5,549 bases of DNA, taken from contig WTHL01000004.1 in assembly GCA_011523155.1 (NCBI GenBank), forward strand, positions 1 through 5,549, in the 5' to 3' direction. Position 1 is the stretch's first letter; each line of letters begins with the position of its first letter. Below are positions 1 to 5,378 of the stretch, piece after piece. The notes under the pieces are model-generated. The model searched no databases. It was not told where the DNA came from and saw nothing but the letters and a program-made list of their open reading frames with translations. Source of the stretch: Synechococcus sp. PL34863bin_39 (lineage in GTDB: Bacteria > Cyanobacteriota > Cyanobacteriia > PCC-6307 > Cyanobiaceae). The translations under genes and the position numbers were made by a program.

Positions 1-22
1 CCCTCCTCCCCCCTCCGCATCC

Positions 23-1012
23 ATGGCCCGTCGTCATCTGCTCGAGTTCGAGAAACCTCTTGTCGAACTTGAGCAGCAGATCGAGCAGATCCGCGAGCTG
101 GCACGGAGTTCCGAAGTGGATGTCAGTCAGCAACTGCTGCAGCTCGAGACCCTTGCCGCGCGCCGCAGGGAGGAGATTTTCTCGAATCTGACGCCCGCGC
201 AGAAAATTCAGGTTGCGCGCCACCCCCATCGTCCCAGCACCCTGGACTACATCCAGATGTTCTGCGATGAGTGGGTCGAACTGCATGGTGACCGCCGCGG
301 CAGTGACGACCAGGCCCTGGTCGGCGGTGTTGGGAGGCTCGGGGAGCGTTCCGTTCTCCTGATCGGCCATCAGAAGGGACGGGACACGAAGGAGAACGTG
401 GCCAGGAACTTCGGCATGGCCACGCCGGGCGGCTACCGCAAGGCGCTGAGGCTGATGGATCACGCGGATCGCTTCAACCTGCCGATCCTCTCCTTCATCG
501 ATACCCCAGGGGCCTATGCAGGTCTCCTCGCTGAAGAACAGGGCCAGGGGGAGGCGATCGCCGTGAATCTCCGGGAGATGTTCCGCCTGCGTGTTCCGAT
601 CATCGCCACGGTCATCGGTGAAGGTGGCTCCGGCGGGGCTCTGGGGATCGGTGTGGCGGACCGGCTCCTGATGTTCGAGCACAGCGTGTACACCGTTGCC
701 AGCCCTGAGGCCTGCGCCTCGATTCTCTGGAGGGATGCCGCCAAGGCTCCTGAGGCAGCGGCCGCTCTGCGGATCACCGGCCCCGACCTCCGCAGTCTTG
801 GGGTCGTCGATGAGGTGCTGCCTGAGCCTGCCGGTGGCAATAACTGGGCACCGCTTCAGGCCGGCGCGGTTCTACGCGAAGCGATCGAGCGCCATCTCGA
901 TGACCTGGAGGCCCTCAGCGACAGTGAGCTCAAGGATCAGCGCTATCGCAAATTCCGGGCCATGGGACGCGTTCTCTCCTCCAGCGCCCCGGAGAGCGAC
1001 CTGGCTGTCTAA
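23..1012 (+). CDS. accA: Acetyl-CoA carboxylase carboxyltransferase subunit alpha
   Basis: This is the alpha subunit of the carboxyltransferase half of acetyl-CoA carboxylase. With AccD it moves the carboxyl group from carboxybiotin on AccB to acetyl-CoA, giving malonyl-CoA, the committed step of fatty acid synthesis in the cytoplasm. The 329 residues match the usual family length of about 320-330. Residues 1-60 form the helical N-terminal part ([13 protein letters not shown] at 8-20). The crotonase-fold core follows, with HGDR at 88-91, [12 protein letters not shown] at 134-145, DTPGAYAG at 160-167 and the glycine-rich [10 protein letters not shown] loop at 199-208, which supplies oxyanion-hole amides in the family. 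There is no zinc ribbon, as expected, since that belongs to AccD. The ATG at 23 gives the expected N-terminus; no Shine-Dalgarno precedes it and the upstream bases are pyrimidine-rich. The frame has no stop back to the window edge, but no other start codon either. It is the first visible gene of a cluster with the SDR and folE. The identification is secure. Confidence 0.98.
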   Translation: MARRHLLEFEKPLVELEQQIEQIRELARSSEVDVSQQLLQLETLAARRREEIFSNLTPAQKIQVARHPHRPSTLDYIQMFCDEWVELHGDRRGSDDQALVGGVGRLGERSVLLIGHQKGRDTKENVARNFGMATPGGYRKALRLMDHADRFNLPILSFIDTPGAYAGLLAEEQGQGEAIAVNLREMFRLRVPIIATVIGEGGSGGALGIGVADRLLMFEHSVYTVASPEACASILWRDAAKAPEAAAALRITGPDLRSLGVVDEVLPEPAGGNNWAPLQAGAVLREAIERHLDDLEALSDSELKDQRYRKFRAMGRVLSSSAPESDLAV

Positions 1013-1036
1013 GGTCTTTCAGTTTGTCGAGACTCC

Positions 1037-1744
1037 TTGCCCTCTGTTCTGATCACCGGGGCGTCCCGCGGCATCGGCCACGCTGCTGCCCTGGCCTTCG
1101 CCAAAGCCGGTTGGGATCTGCTGCTCCTGTCGCGTAGCGAGGCAGCCCTCCAGTCTCTGACTGCGGAGCTGTCGAGCACCGGTCGCAGAGTTGTCCATCA
1201 ATCCTGTGATCTGTCTGATCCCTCAGCGATCGCACCCGCCGTTGAGCAGTTGCTCAGTCACGGTCTTCACCCCTCCGTTCTGATCAACAACGCAGGTGCT
1301 GCTTACACGGGCGACTTGCTCGAGATGCCCCTGGACCGTTGGCAGTGGCTGCTGCAGCTCAATCTTTCGAGCGTGTTCCAGGTTTGTGCCGCCGTTGTTC
1401 CAGGCATGCGCGGTGCCGGTGGTCTGGTCATCAATGTCAGCAGCCATGCCGCCCGGAACGCATTTCCGGGCTGGGGGGCCTACTGCACAACCAAGGCAGC
1501 CCTCGCCAGCTTCACCCGCTGTCTGGCCGAAGAGGAGCGCGGGAACGGGATCCGGGCCTGCACCCTTACCCTCGGCGCCGTCGATTCATCCCTCTGGGAT
1601 TCCCCCACAGTCGACAGTTCCTTCGATCGGCGTGCCATGCTGCCAAGAGAACAGGCGGCTGATGCACTTCTTCATCTTGCGCAGCAACCCGCAACGCAAG
1701 TGATCGAAGACCTCACGCTCATGCCCGCGATCGGCGCTTTCTGA
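1037..1744 (+). CDS. Short-chain dehydrogenase/reductase (classical SDR), substrate unknown
   Basis: This is an NAD(P)(H)-dependent oxidoreductase with a Rossmann fold, 235 residues, typical of single-domain classical SDRs. The cofactor motif TGASRGIG lies at 7-14, NNAG at 84-87, and the catalytic tetrad reads Asn109, Ser136, Tyr149 and Lys153 (YCTTK). Arg11 within the glycine motif and Arg33 after the second strand suggest NADP(H) rather than NAD(H). The C-terminus ends soon after the last strand, with no extra domain. The start is TTG at 1037: the frame has a stop at 1010-1012 and no ATG or GTG before the cofactor motif, so TTG is the only plausible choice. A weak GAG at 1029-1031 could act as Shine-Dalgarno. 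It begins 24 nt after accA and ends 13 nt before folE, so it is probably co-transcribed with both. The substrate cannot be read from the sequence. A pterin or a fatty aldehyde/ketone are guesses from context only. Confidence 0.92.
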   Translation: MPSVLITGASRGIGHAAALAFAKAGWDLLLLSRSEAALQSLTAELSSTGRRVVHQSCDLSDPSAIAPAVEQLLSHGLHPSVLINNAGAAYTGDLLEMPLDRWQWLLQLNLSSVFQVCAAVVPGMRGAGGLVINVSSHAARNAFPGWGAYCTTKAALASFTRCLAEEERGNGIRACTLTLGAVDSSLWDSPTVDSSFDRRAMLPREQAADALLHLAQQPATQVIEDLTLMPAIGAF

Positions 1745-1757
1745 CTTCGCCTCCACG

Positions 1758-2513
1758 ATGACTTCAACGCTTCCAGCCACATCCAATGACCTCAGTGGCG
1801 GCAAGGCTCAGGAGCCGGCTTCCGTGGTTCAGACCGTGTCCGCTCAGATCGCCGCACGTCTGAAATCAGCAGGAACCTCGTTCCTGGCGAACGACAACAT
1901 CGCTGACTTCATCCTCCCCGGCGAGCTTCAAGCCCTCGAGGCCGAGGTGGGAGATCGCGTTCGTGACCTGCTGCGCGCCCTTGTGATCGATATCGAGAAC
2001 GATCACAACACCCAGGAAACAGCCGAGCGTGTTGCTCGCATGTACCTCCACGAGGTGTTCAAGGGTCGGTACCACCAGCAGCCGAAGGTGGCCAGCTTCC
2101 CCAACGTCAAGGAGCTGGATGAGATCTACACCGTCGGTCCGATCACGGTGCGCTCAGCCTGTTCCCACCACCTGGTTCCGATCATGGGGAACTGCTGGAT
2201 CGGGATCAAGCCCGGCAGCCGTGTCATCGGCCTGTCCAAATTCACCCGGGTCGCCGACTGGGTGTTTTCACGCCCTCACATCCAGGAAGAGGCCGTGATG
2301 ATTCTGGCTGATGAAATCGAGAGGCTTTGCGAACCCAAGGGGCTTGGCATCATCGTCAAGGCGCAGCACTACTGCATGAAGTGGCGCGGAGTGCGTGAAC
2401 CGCAAACCAGCATGGTCAACTCTGTTGTTCGTGGTGACTTCCGTCACGACCCCAGCCTCAAGCAAGAGTTCTTCGAACTCGTGCGTCAGCAGGAAGCGCT
2501 CCTGAGCACCTGA
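1758..2513 (+). CDS. folE: GTP cyclohydrolase I
   Basis: The enzyme converts GTP to 7,8-dihydroneopterin triphosphate and formate, the first step toward folate and pterins. It acts in the cytoplasm, as a toroidal homo-oligomer in known members. The zinc ligands of the family are present: Cys135 and His138 in CSHH (135-138), and Cys206 in HYCMKWRG (204-211). Other conserved active-site positions are seen in GLSK (158-161, Lys161), RPHIQEE (172-178, Gln176) and Arg210. At 251 residues it is longer than E. coli FolE (222) because of a polar, low-complexity N-terminal stretch of about 45 residues. ATG 1758 is the first start after the SDR stop; no Shine-Dalgarno is obvious in the 13-nt gap. The sequence is of the CSHH/KWRG variety (ETAERVARMY, NCWIGIKPG, MVNSVVRGDF), distinct from the E. 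coli-like type but with an intact catalytic set. It is the last gene of the plus-strand cluster and is followed by a likely terminator. Confidence 0.97.
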   Translation: MTSTLPATSNDLSGGKAQEPASVVQTVSAQIAARLKSAGTSFLANDNIADFILPGELQALEAEVGDRVRDLLRALVIDIENDHNTQETAERVARMYLHEVFKGRYHQQPKVASFPNVKELDEIYTVGPITVRSACSHHLVPIMGNCWIGIKPGSRVIGLSKFTRVADWVFSRPHIQEEAVMILADEIERLCEPKGLGIIVKAQHYCMKWRGVREPQTSMVNSVVRGDFRHDPSLKQEFFELVRQQEALLST

Positions 2514-2521
2514 TCGGCGTT

Positions 2522-2557
2522 GGGACCACACCAAGCAAGCTGCGGTCCCTTTCATTT
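2522..2557 (+). terminator. Probable rho-independent terminator after folE
   Basis: Nine nt after the folE stop, GGGACC (2522-2527) pairs perfectly with GGTCCC (2544-2549). After one mismatch two more pairs form (CA 2529-2530 with TG 2541-2542), leaving a 10-nt loop. The stem is followed by TTTCATTT (2550-2557), six T in eight bases. Position, orientation and T tract fit termination of the accA-SDR-folE transcript, but the stem is short and the tract is interrupted. Confidence 0.5.
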
Positions 2558-2559
2558 CA

Positions 2560-2586
2560 GATGCCTCCTGGTCTGAAGGAGGCGTC
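2560..2586 (-). terminator. Stable hairpin between convergent folE and trpF
   Basis: GATGCCTCCT (2560-2569) pairs with AGGAGGCGTC (2577-2586) over ten base pairs with one G-T pair and a 7-nt loop. It starts four nt beyond the trpF stop codon. On the minus strand no T tract follows (TGAAATGAAAGG), so it is not a textbook terminator for trpF. It could still act as a 3'-end-stabilising or bidirectional element. The structure is clear; the role is inferred. Confidence 0.45.
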
Positions 2587-2589
2587 AGT

Positions 2590-3255
2590 TCACTGTTGGG
2601 TGGCGTCGATCAGGTCCCGCACCTTGGTGAGGTCTTTTACCCCCGGCGCCGTCTCCAAGCGGCTGGATGCATCGAGGCCGTGGGGACGCAGGGTGCTAAG
2701 CAGTTCCGGAATCCACTCCGCACTGATGCCTCCGGCCAGCCACCAGGGCAATCCTGCCGGACACTCCCGATCCAGATGTTCAAGCCAGCTCAGGTTGAGG
2801 CGGTGGCCTGTTCCGCCCAGCTGATCGGGACTCCAGGCATCGAGCAGCAGGGCATCCACAGCGCTTGCATAGGCATTGATCGATGCGAGGTCTTGCGGAC
2901 CACGCACCCGAAGCGCTTTCCACCATCGGGTCTGCGGATGGCGGCGGCGAAGGGTGGCGCAGCGCTCCGCATCTTCACCACCATGCAACTGGACCACCGA
3001 TGGTGCTCCCGGCCCTGAGAGCGCTGCATCCAGTGCCTCGTCATCGAGGTCAGCCACGACCCAGACCCTCGCCACCTGGGGATGCTGCCGCTCCAGGTGG
3101 CTGAACAGCTCCCGGCGCCTTTTGTCCGGCACAAAGCGGGGCGAGGACTCCACGCCGATCACCCCGATGGCCGAGGCCCCCAGAGAGGCCACCGCATCGG
3201 CCTGCTCTCTGGAGGTGAGTCCGCAGATCTTCACGGCAACAGTTGAATCAGTCAT
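2590..3255 (-). CDS. trpF: Phosphoribosylanthranilate isomerase
   Basis: This cytoplasmic (beta/alpha)8-barrel enzyme isomerises N-(5-phosphoribosyl)anthranilate to CdRP by an Amadori rearrangement, the third step of tryptophan synthesis from chorismate. The 221 residues are slightly above the usual 200-210. Family landmarks appear in order: KICGLT at 9-14 with the catalytic-base Cys11, SPRFV at 38-42, QLHG at 89-92, the catalytic-acid candidate Asp139 in LLLDAW, GGTG at 147-150, the phosphate-loop segment LAGGIS at 173-178, and LDASSRLE (194-201) followed by PGVKD (204-208). The last phosphate-loop motif reads SSR where most TrpF proteins have SSG. The ATG at 3255-3253 sits three residues before the first strand; an out-of-frame ATG lies 10 nt upstream on the same strand. 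It stands alone, convergent with folE and divergent from the metalloprotease gene, so it is not part of a trp operon here, as is usual in cyanobacteria. Confidence 0.97.
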   Translation of the reverse strand: MTDSTVAVKICGLTSREQADAVASLGASAIGVIGVESSPRFVPDKRRRELFSHLERQHPQVARVWVVADLDDEALDAALSGPGAPSVVQLHGGEDAERCATLRRRHPQTRWWKALRVRGPQDLASINAYASAVDALLLDAWSPDQLGGTGHRLNLSWLEHLDRECPAGLPWWLAGGISAEWIPELLSTLRPHGLDASSRLETAPGVKDLTKVRDLIDATQQ

Positions 3256-3296
3256 GGCTGGTCATGGCGGCCGCATCGATTGCAGTTTCTAGGATT

Positions 3297-3320
3297 GGCT
3301 CAGGTGGGCCCATTTGAGCC
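3297..3320. promoter_or_regulatory. 24-bp dyad (possible operator or leader hairpin)
   Basis: The outer arms GGCTCA (3297-3302) and TGAGCC (3315-3320) are exact reverse complements. They share their centre with the 8-bp palindrome TGGGCCCA (3305-3312). Only two of the twelve pairs do not match, at 3303/3314 and 3304/3313, and both are G opposite T, which can pair as G-U in RNA. The dyad ends 16 nt before GTG 3337 and two nt before the GGAGGAGG ribosome-binding stretch. It could therefore be a repressor site or an RNA hairpin affecting translation. The symmetry is certain; the function is inferred. Confidence 0.55.
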
Positions 3321-3324
3321 CTGG

Positions 3325-3330
3325 AGGAGG
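3325..3330 (+). promoter_or_regulatory. Strong Shine-Dalgarno fixing GTG start of M50 gene
   Basis: AGGAGG, within GGAGGAGG at 3323-3330, lies six nt before GTG 3337. No other gene in the window has so clear a ribosome-binding site. It selects GTG 3337 over the upstream TTG 3280 and the downstream ATG 3358. Confidence 0.8.
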
Positions 3331-3336
3331 AGTCCC

Positions 3337-4614
3337 GTGGGTGAAGGCTGGCAGCTGATGCGCATCCGGGGTATTCCCCTCCGGGTGCATCCCAGTTGGT
3401 TTCTGATCGTGTCCCTGATCACTGTGGTAGCCCAGCCCAACTGGTCGGCTGTTCCTGCGGTGCAGGCTCTCGGGATCTGGAGTTCCTGGATTCTCAGTCT
3501 GCTCACGGCGCTCCTCCTGTTCGTCTCGGTGCTGCTCCATGAGCTGGGTCATTCGCTGGTCGCCCTGCGGGAGGGCGTGAAAGTGCGCAGCATCACCCTG
3601 TTTCTTCTTGGCGGTGTCGCCAGTGTGGAGAAGGAGTGCGCCACGGCGATGGGTGCATTCCGGGTCGCCGCTGCAGGCCCACTGGTGAGCCTTGTCCTCG
3701 GGGGGGGGCTGCTGCTCAGCGTTCACGGAGCGTCTCACCTCAGCCCGATTCTCGGTCGTCTGGTGTCCGAACTCGCGGTGGTGAACATCGTGCTGGCTCT
3801 GTTCAATCTGCTTCCTGGCCTTCCTCTGGATGGAGGCCTGATTCTCAAGGCACTCGTCTGGCAGGTCACGGGCAGCCAGCGGCGTGGGATTCAGGTGGCC
3901 ACGGCCACGGGCCGAGCCCTGTCGTTGTTCGCGATCTTGATGGGGGTCTGGCTCTTTCTTGCCAAGTCCGGAGGCATCGGTGCGTTCTGGTTGGTGATGC
4001 TCGGCTGGTTCGGGCTCAGCGCGTCCCGCAGTCAGACGCAGGTGCTGATGCTTCAGAAGGTGCTGCGGGATCTCAGGGTTGAACGTGCAACGGCTCGCCG
4101 CTATCGCGTGCTTGAGGCGGATCAACCACTCCGCCGCCTGAGTGAGCTCCGTCTGGGTGGTCAGGAGGGGATCGTCGATGATGCAAGACCGGCTGATTGG
4201 GTTCTGGTGACCCGTGGAGGGCGCTGGATCGGCACCGTGGATGATGCGCCGCTGCGGGACCTGCCCGTGCAGCAATGGGATCGGCAGACTCTGGCCGATC
4301 ATCTTCAGCCGCTCGACTCCTTGCCCTCGATTTTGGAAACGGAGCCGTTGTGGAAAGCAGTACCGGCCCTGGAATCGAGCCCACAGGGGCGCCTGCTGGT
4401 GATCAATCGTGCCGGTCTTCCCTGCGGAACGCTGGAACGGGGCGATGTGGGGGAAGCGGTCCTCAAAGCCCTGAACCTCCGACTCCCTGCACCCATGCTC
4501 GAAGCCGCACGGCGCCAGAACGGCTACCCCTTCGGTCTGCCTCTGGTGCAGGCTGTTGCCTCCATGCAGGCCTCCGGACTTCTGGATGAGGAGCCCGGCG
4601 GTCAGAGGCCATGA
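3337..4614 (+). CDS. M50-family (site-2 protease type) membrane zinc metalloprotease with C-terminal CBS-like region
   Basis: This is a polytopic intramembrane zinc protease of the SpoIVFB-like M50 branch with a cytoplasmic regulatory tail; such enzymes cleave membrane-anchored regulators or leftover membrane peptides. From GTG 3337 it has 425 residues. The zinc motif HELGH is at 68-72, with catalytic Glu69. The third zinc ligand is Asp165 in NLLPGLPLDGG (157-167). Hydrophobic segments lie at about 19-32, 51-75, 108-129, 142-161 and 192-226. Residues about 250-385 are soluble and resemble a divergent CBS pair (a YRVLEADQPL start near 256, then a second repeat near 320-375), the usual companion of this branch. 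The substrate is unknown. Starting at TTG 3280 would add 19 residues, but the strong Shine-Dalgarno favours GTG 3337, whose product MGEGWQLMRIRGIPLRVHP looks like a natural family N-terminus. A run of nine G at 3700-3708 lies inside the gene. Its stop is one nt from that of the convergent lipoyl-family gene. Confidence 0.94.
   Translation: MGEGWQLMRIRGIPLRVHPSWFLIVSLITVVAQPNWSAVPAVQALGIWSSWILSLLTALLLFVSVLLHELGHSLVALREGVKVRSITLFLLGGVASVEKECATAMGAFRVAAAGPLVSLVLGGGLLLSVHGASHLSPILGRLVSELAVVNIVLALFNLLPGLPLDGGLILKALVWQVTGSQRRGIQVATATGRALSLFAILMGVWLFLAKSGGIGAFWLVMLGWFGLSASRSQTQVLMLQKVLRDLRVERATARRYRVLEADQPLRRLSELRLGGQEGIVDDARPADWVLVTRGGRWIGTVDDAPLRDLPVQQWDRQTLADHLQPLDSLPSILETEPLWKAVPALESSPQGRLLVINRAGLPCGTLERGDVGEAVLKALNLRLPAPMLEAARRQNGYPFGLPLVQAVASMQASGLLDEEPGGQRP
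3700..3708 (+). repeat. G9 homopolymer inside the M50 protease gene
   Basis: Nine consecutive G encode three glycines (122-124) in the third hydrophobic segment. The reading frame is intact here. Gain or loss of one G would shift the frame after about residue 124 and remove the LPLDGG zinc ligand and the whole C-terminal region. Confidence 0.9.
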
Positions 4615-4628
4615 GTCAGAGGCGATAC
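4601..4628. repeat. Imperfect 14-nt tandem duplication across both stop codons
   Basis: GTCAGAGGCCATGA (4601-4614) is followed directly by GTCAGAGGCGATAC (4615-4628); 11 of 14 positions match, including the first nine. The first copy contains the stop of the M50 gene (TGA 4612-4614). The second contains the minus-strand stop of the lipoyl-family gene (4618-4616). It may be a small slippage duplication, though chance cannot be excluded at this length. Confidence 0.6.
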
Positions 4629-5365
4629 AGGGATCTGCGCTGCTCCAGTTCCTGCCATTCCTCCGGGCTGAGGTCCCGAATGGCCCACCGGCAGTGAGGC
4701 CACAGCGTCTGGATGCTCTCCTCCAGCGCCTGGATGATCCTGCTCCGTGCCGGAGCCGCCCAGGGCGGGGATGGTGAGCTGCCGAACACGCTCCGCCAGA
4801 GCTCTGCCGGTGGCGTCAGCAGGATCTCGCCATGCTGGAGGAGATGGCCGCGCCGCCAGAACTGGGCACTGCCGATGCGCTTGTGACCGGATGCATCGAC
4901 CAGATCGGCCCTGGTGGCACTGCCGAAGCAGTTGGTCTGGCCACCCATGGCTGTCTCCTGGCCGGGATGCAGCGGCAGGCCGAGATGCTCGAATGCTCCC
5001 ATCAGCCACTCAGTGGTGCGGCCATAGGCTTCACGGCGACCCCGTGGTGCATCAGGCCAGACCAGGGCATAGGTCAGGCCAGTCGCATGGAGCACTGCGC
5101 CACCCCCGCTCGGACGTCGGACCCGTTTCAGCTGTCCCTGCTGCTCGAGGGTGAGCCATTGATCGTCGCTGACCCTCTGATGGTGACCCAGGGACAACCA
5201 GGCCCCCGGCCAGGTGTAGAAGCGCAGGATTGGACCCGTCATCCTGCCCGTCACGCACTGGTCGAGCAGCCAGGCGTCGAGAGCCATCTGCAGCGTCCCC
5301 TCCAGATGCATCTCCGGCAGACGCCACCCCGGAACGGTCGGGGTCGGCCGGCAGGATGCGTTCAT
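4616..5365 (-). CDS. Lipoate-protein ligase A / octanoyltransferase (LipM-like) family protein
   Basis: A cofactor transferase of the biotin/lipoate ligase fold that would load octanoyl or lipoyl groups onto lysines of GcvH or 2-oxoacid dehydrogenase E2 domains in the cytoplasm. From ATG 5365 it has 249 residues. Family motifs are RFYTW (48-52), RRPSGGGAVLH (83-93, the ligand-binding loop), NCFGSATRADL (145-155), KRIGSAQ (162-168, invariant Lys162) and LQHGEILL (176-183). The combination of a Cys in NCF (Cys146), GSAQ and LQHG resembles LipM-type octanoyltransferases, which use a cysteine, more than E. coli LplA. LplA-type ligase activity remains possible, so no symbol is given. The protein lacks the C-terminal accessory domain of E. 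coli LplA. The start is uncertain: ATG 5380 would add five codons and overlap the ATG of the divergent permease gene; neither start has a Shine-Dalgarno. The reading frame stays open to 5452, but that part overlaps the permease gene and has no family features. Confidence 0.9.
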   Translation of the reverse strand: MNASCRPTPTVPGWRLPEMHLEGTLQMALDAWLLDQCVTGRMTGPILRFYTWPGAWLSLGHHQRVSDDQWLTLEQQGQLKRVRRPSGGGAVLHATGLTYALVWPDAPRGRREAYGRTTEWLMGAFEHLGLPLHPGQETAMGGQTNCFGSATRADLVDASGHKRIGSAQFWRRGHLLQHGEILLTPPAELWRSVFGSSPSPPWAAPARSRIIQALEESIQTLWPHCRWAIRDLSPEEWQELEQRRSLYRL

Positions 5366-5378
5366 CGATTGGTCGCAC

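Larger units (their letters stand above)
3256..3336. promoter_or_regulatory. Divergent intergenic region, trpF / M50 protease
   Basis: This 81-nt gap is the only place between the two divergent starts that can hold promoters for both outside coding sequence. Weak -10-like hexamers are TAGGAT (3290-3295, plus) and TAGAAA (minus strand, across 3286-3291). Neither has a convincing -35 box at the right distance, so no promoter is called. The clear elements are the dyad at 3297-3320 and the Shine-Dalgarno at 3325-3330, listed separately. Confidence 0.5.

Noticed and set aside
1013..1036. Possible terminator or promoter between accA and the SDR
   Set aside because: Only a 4-bp inverted repeat (GTCT/AGAC type) with no T tract is present; 24 nt is a normal spacing inside an operon.
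696..1052. A 118-codon plus-strand frame overlapping the end of accA and start of the SDR
   Set aside because: Out of frame with both well-supported genes, arginine/proline/serine-rich composition, no motif.
3286..3295. Back-to-back -10-like hexamers TAGGAT (plus) and TAGAAA (minus)
   Set aside because: Each matches the consensus at four of six positions and lacks a convincing -35 box, so they are not called as promoters.
3289..4302. A 337-codon open frame on the minus strand opposite the M50 gene
   Set aside because: Its product is rich in Q, H, R, P and E with no motif, the usual look of a shadow frame opposite a GC-rich gene. The plus-strand protein has clear catalytic motifs and membrane segments over the same bases.
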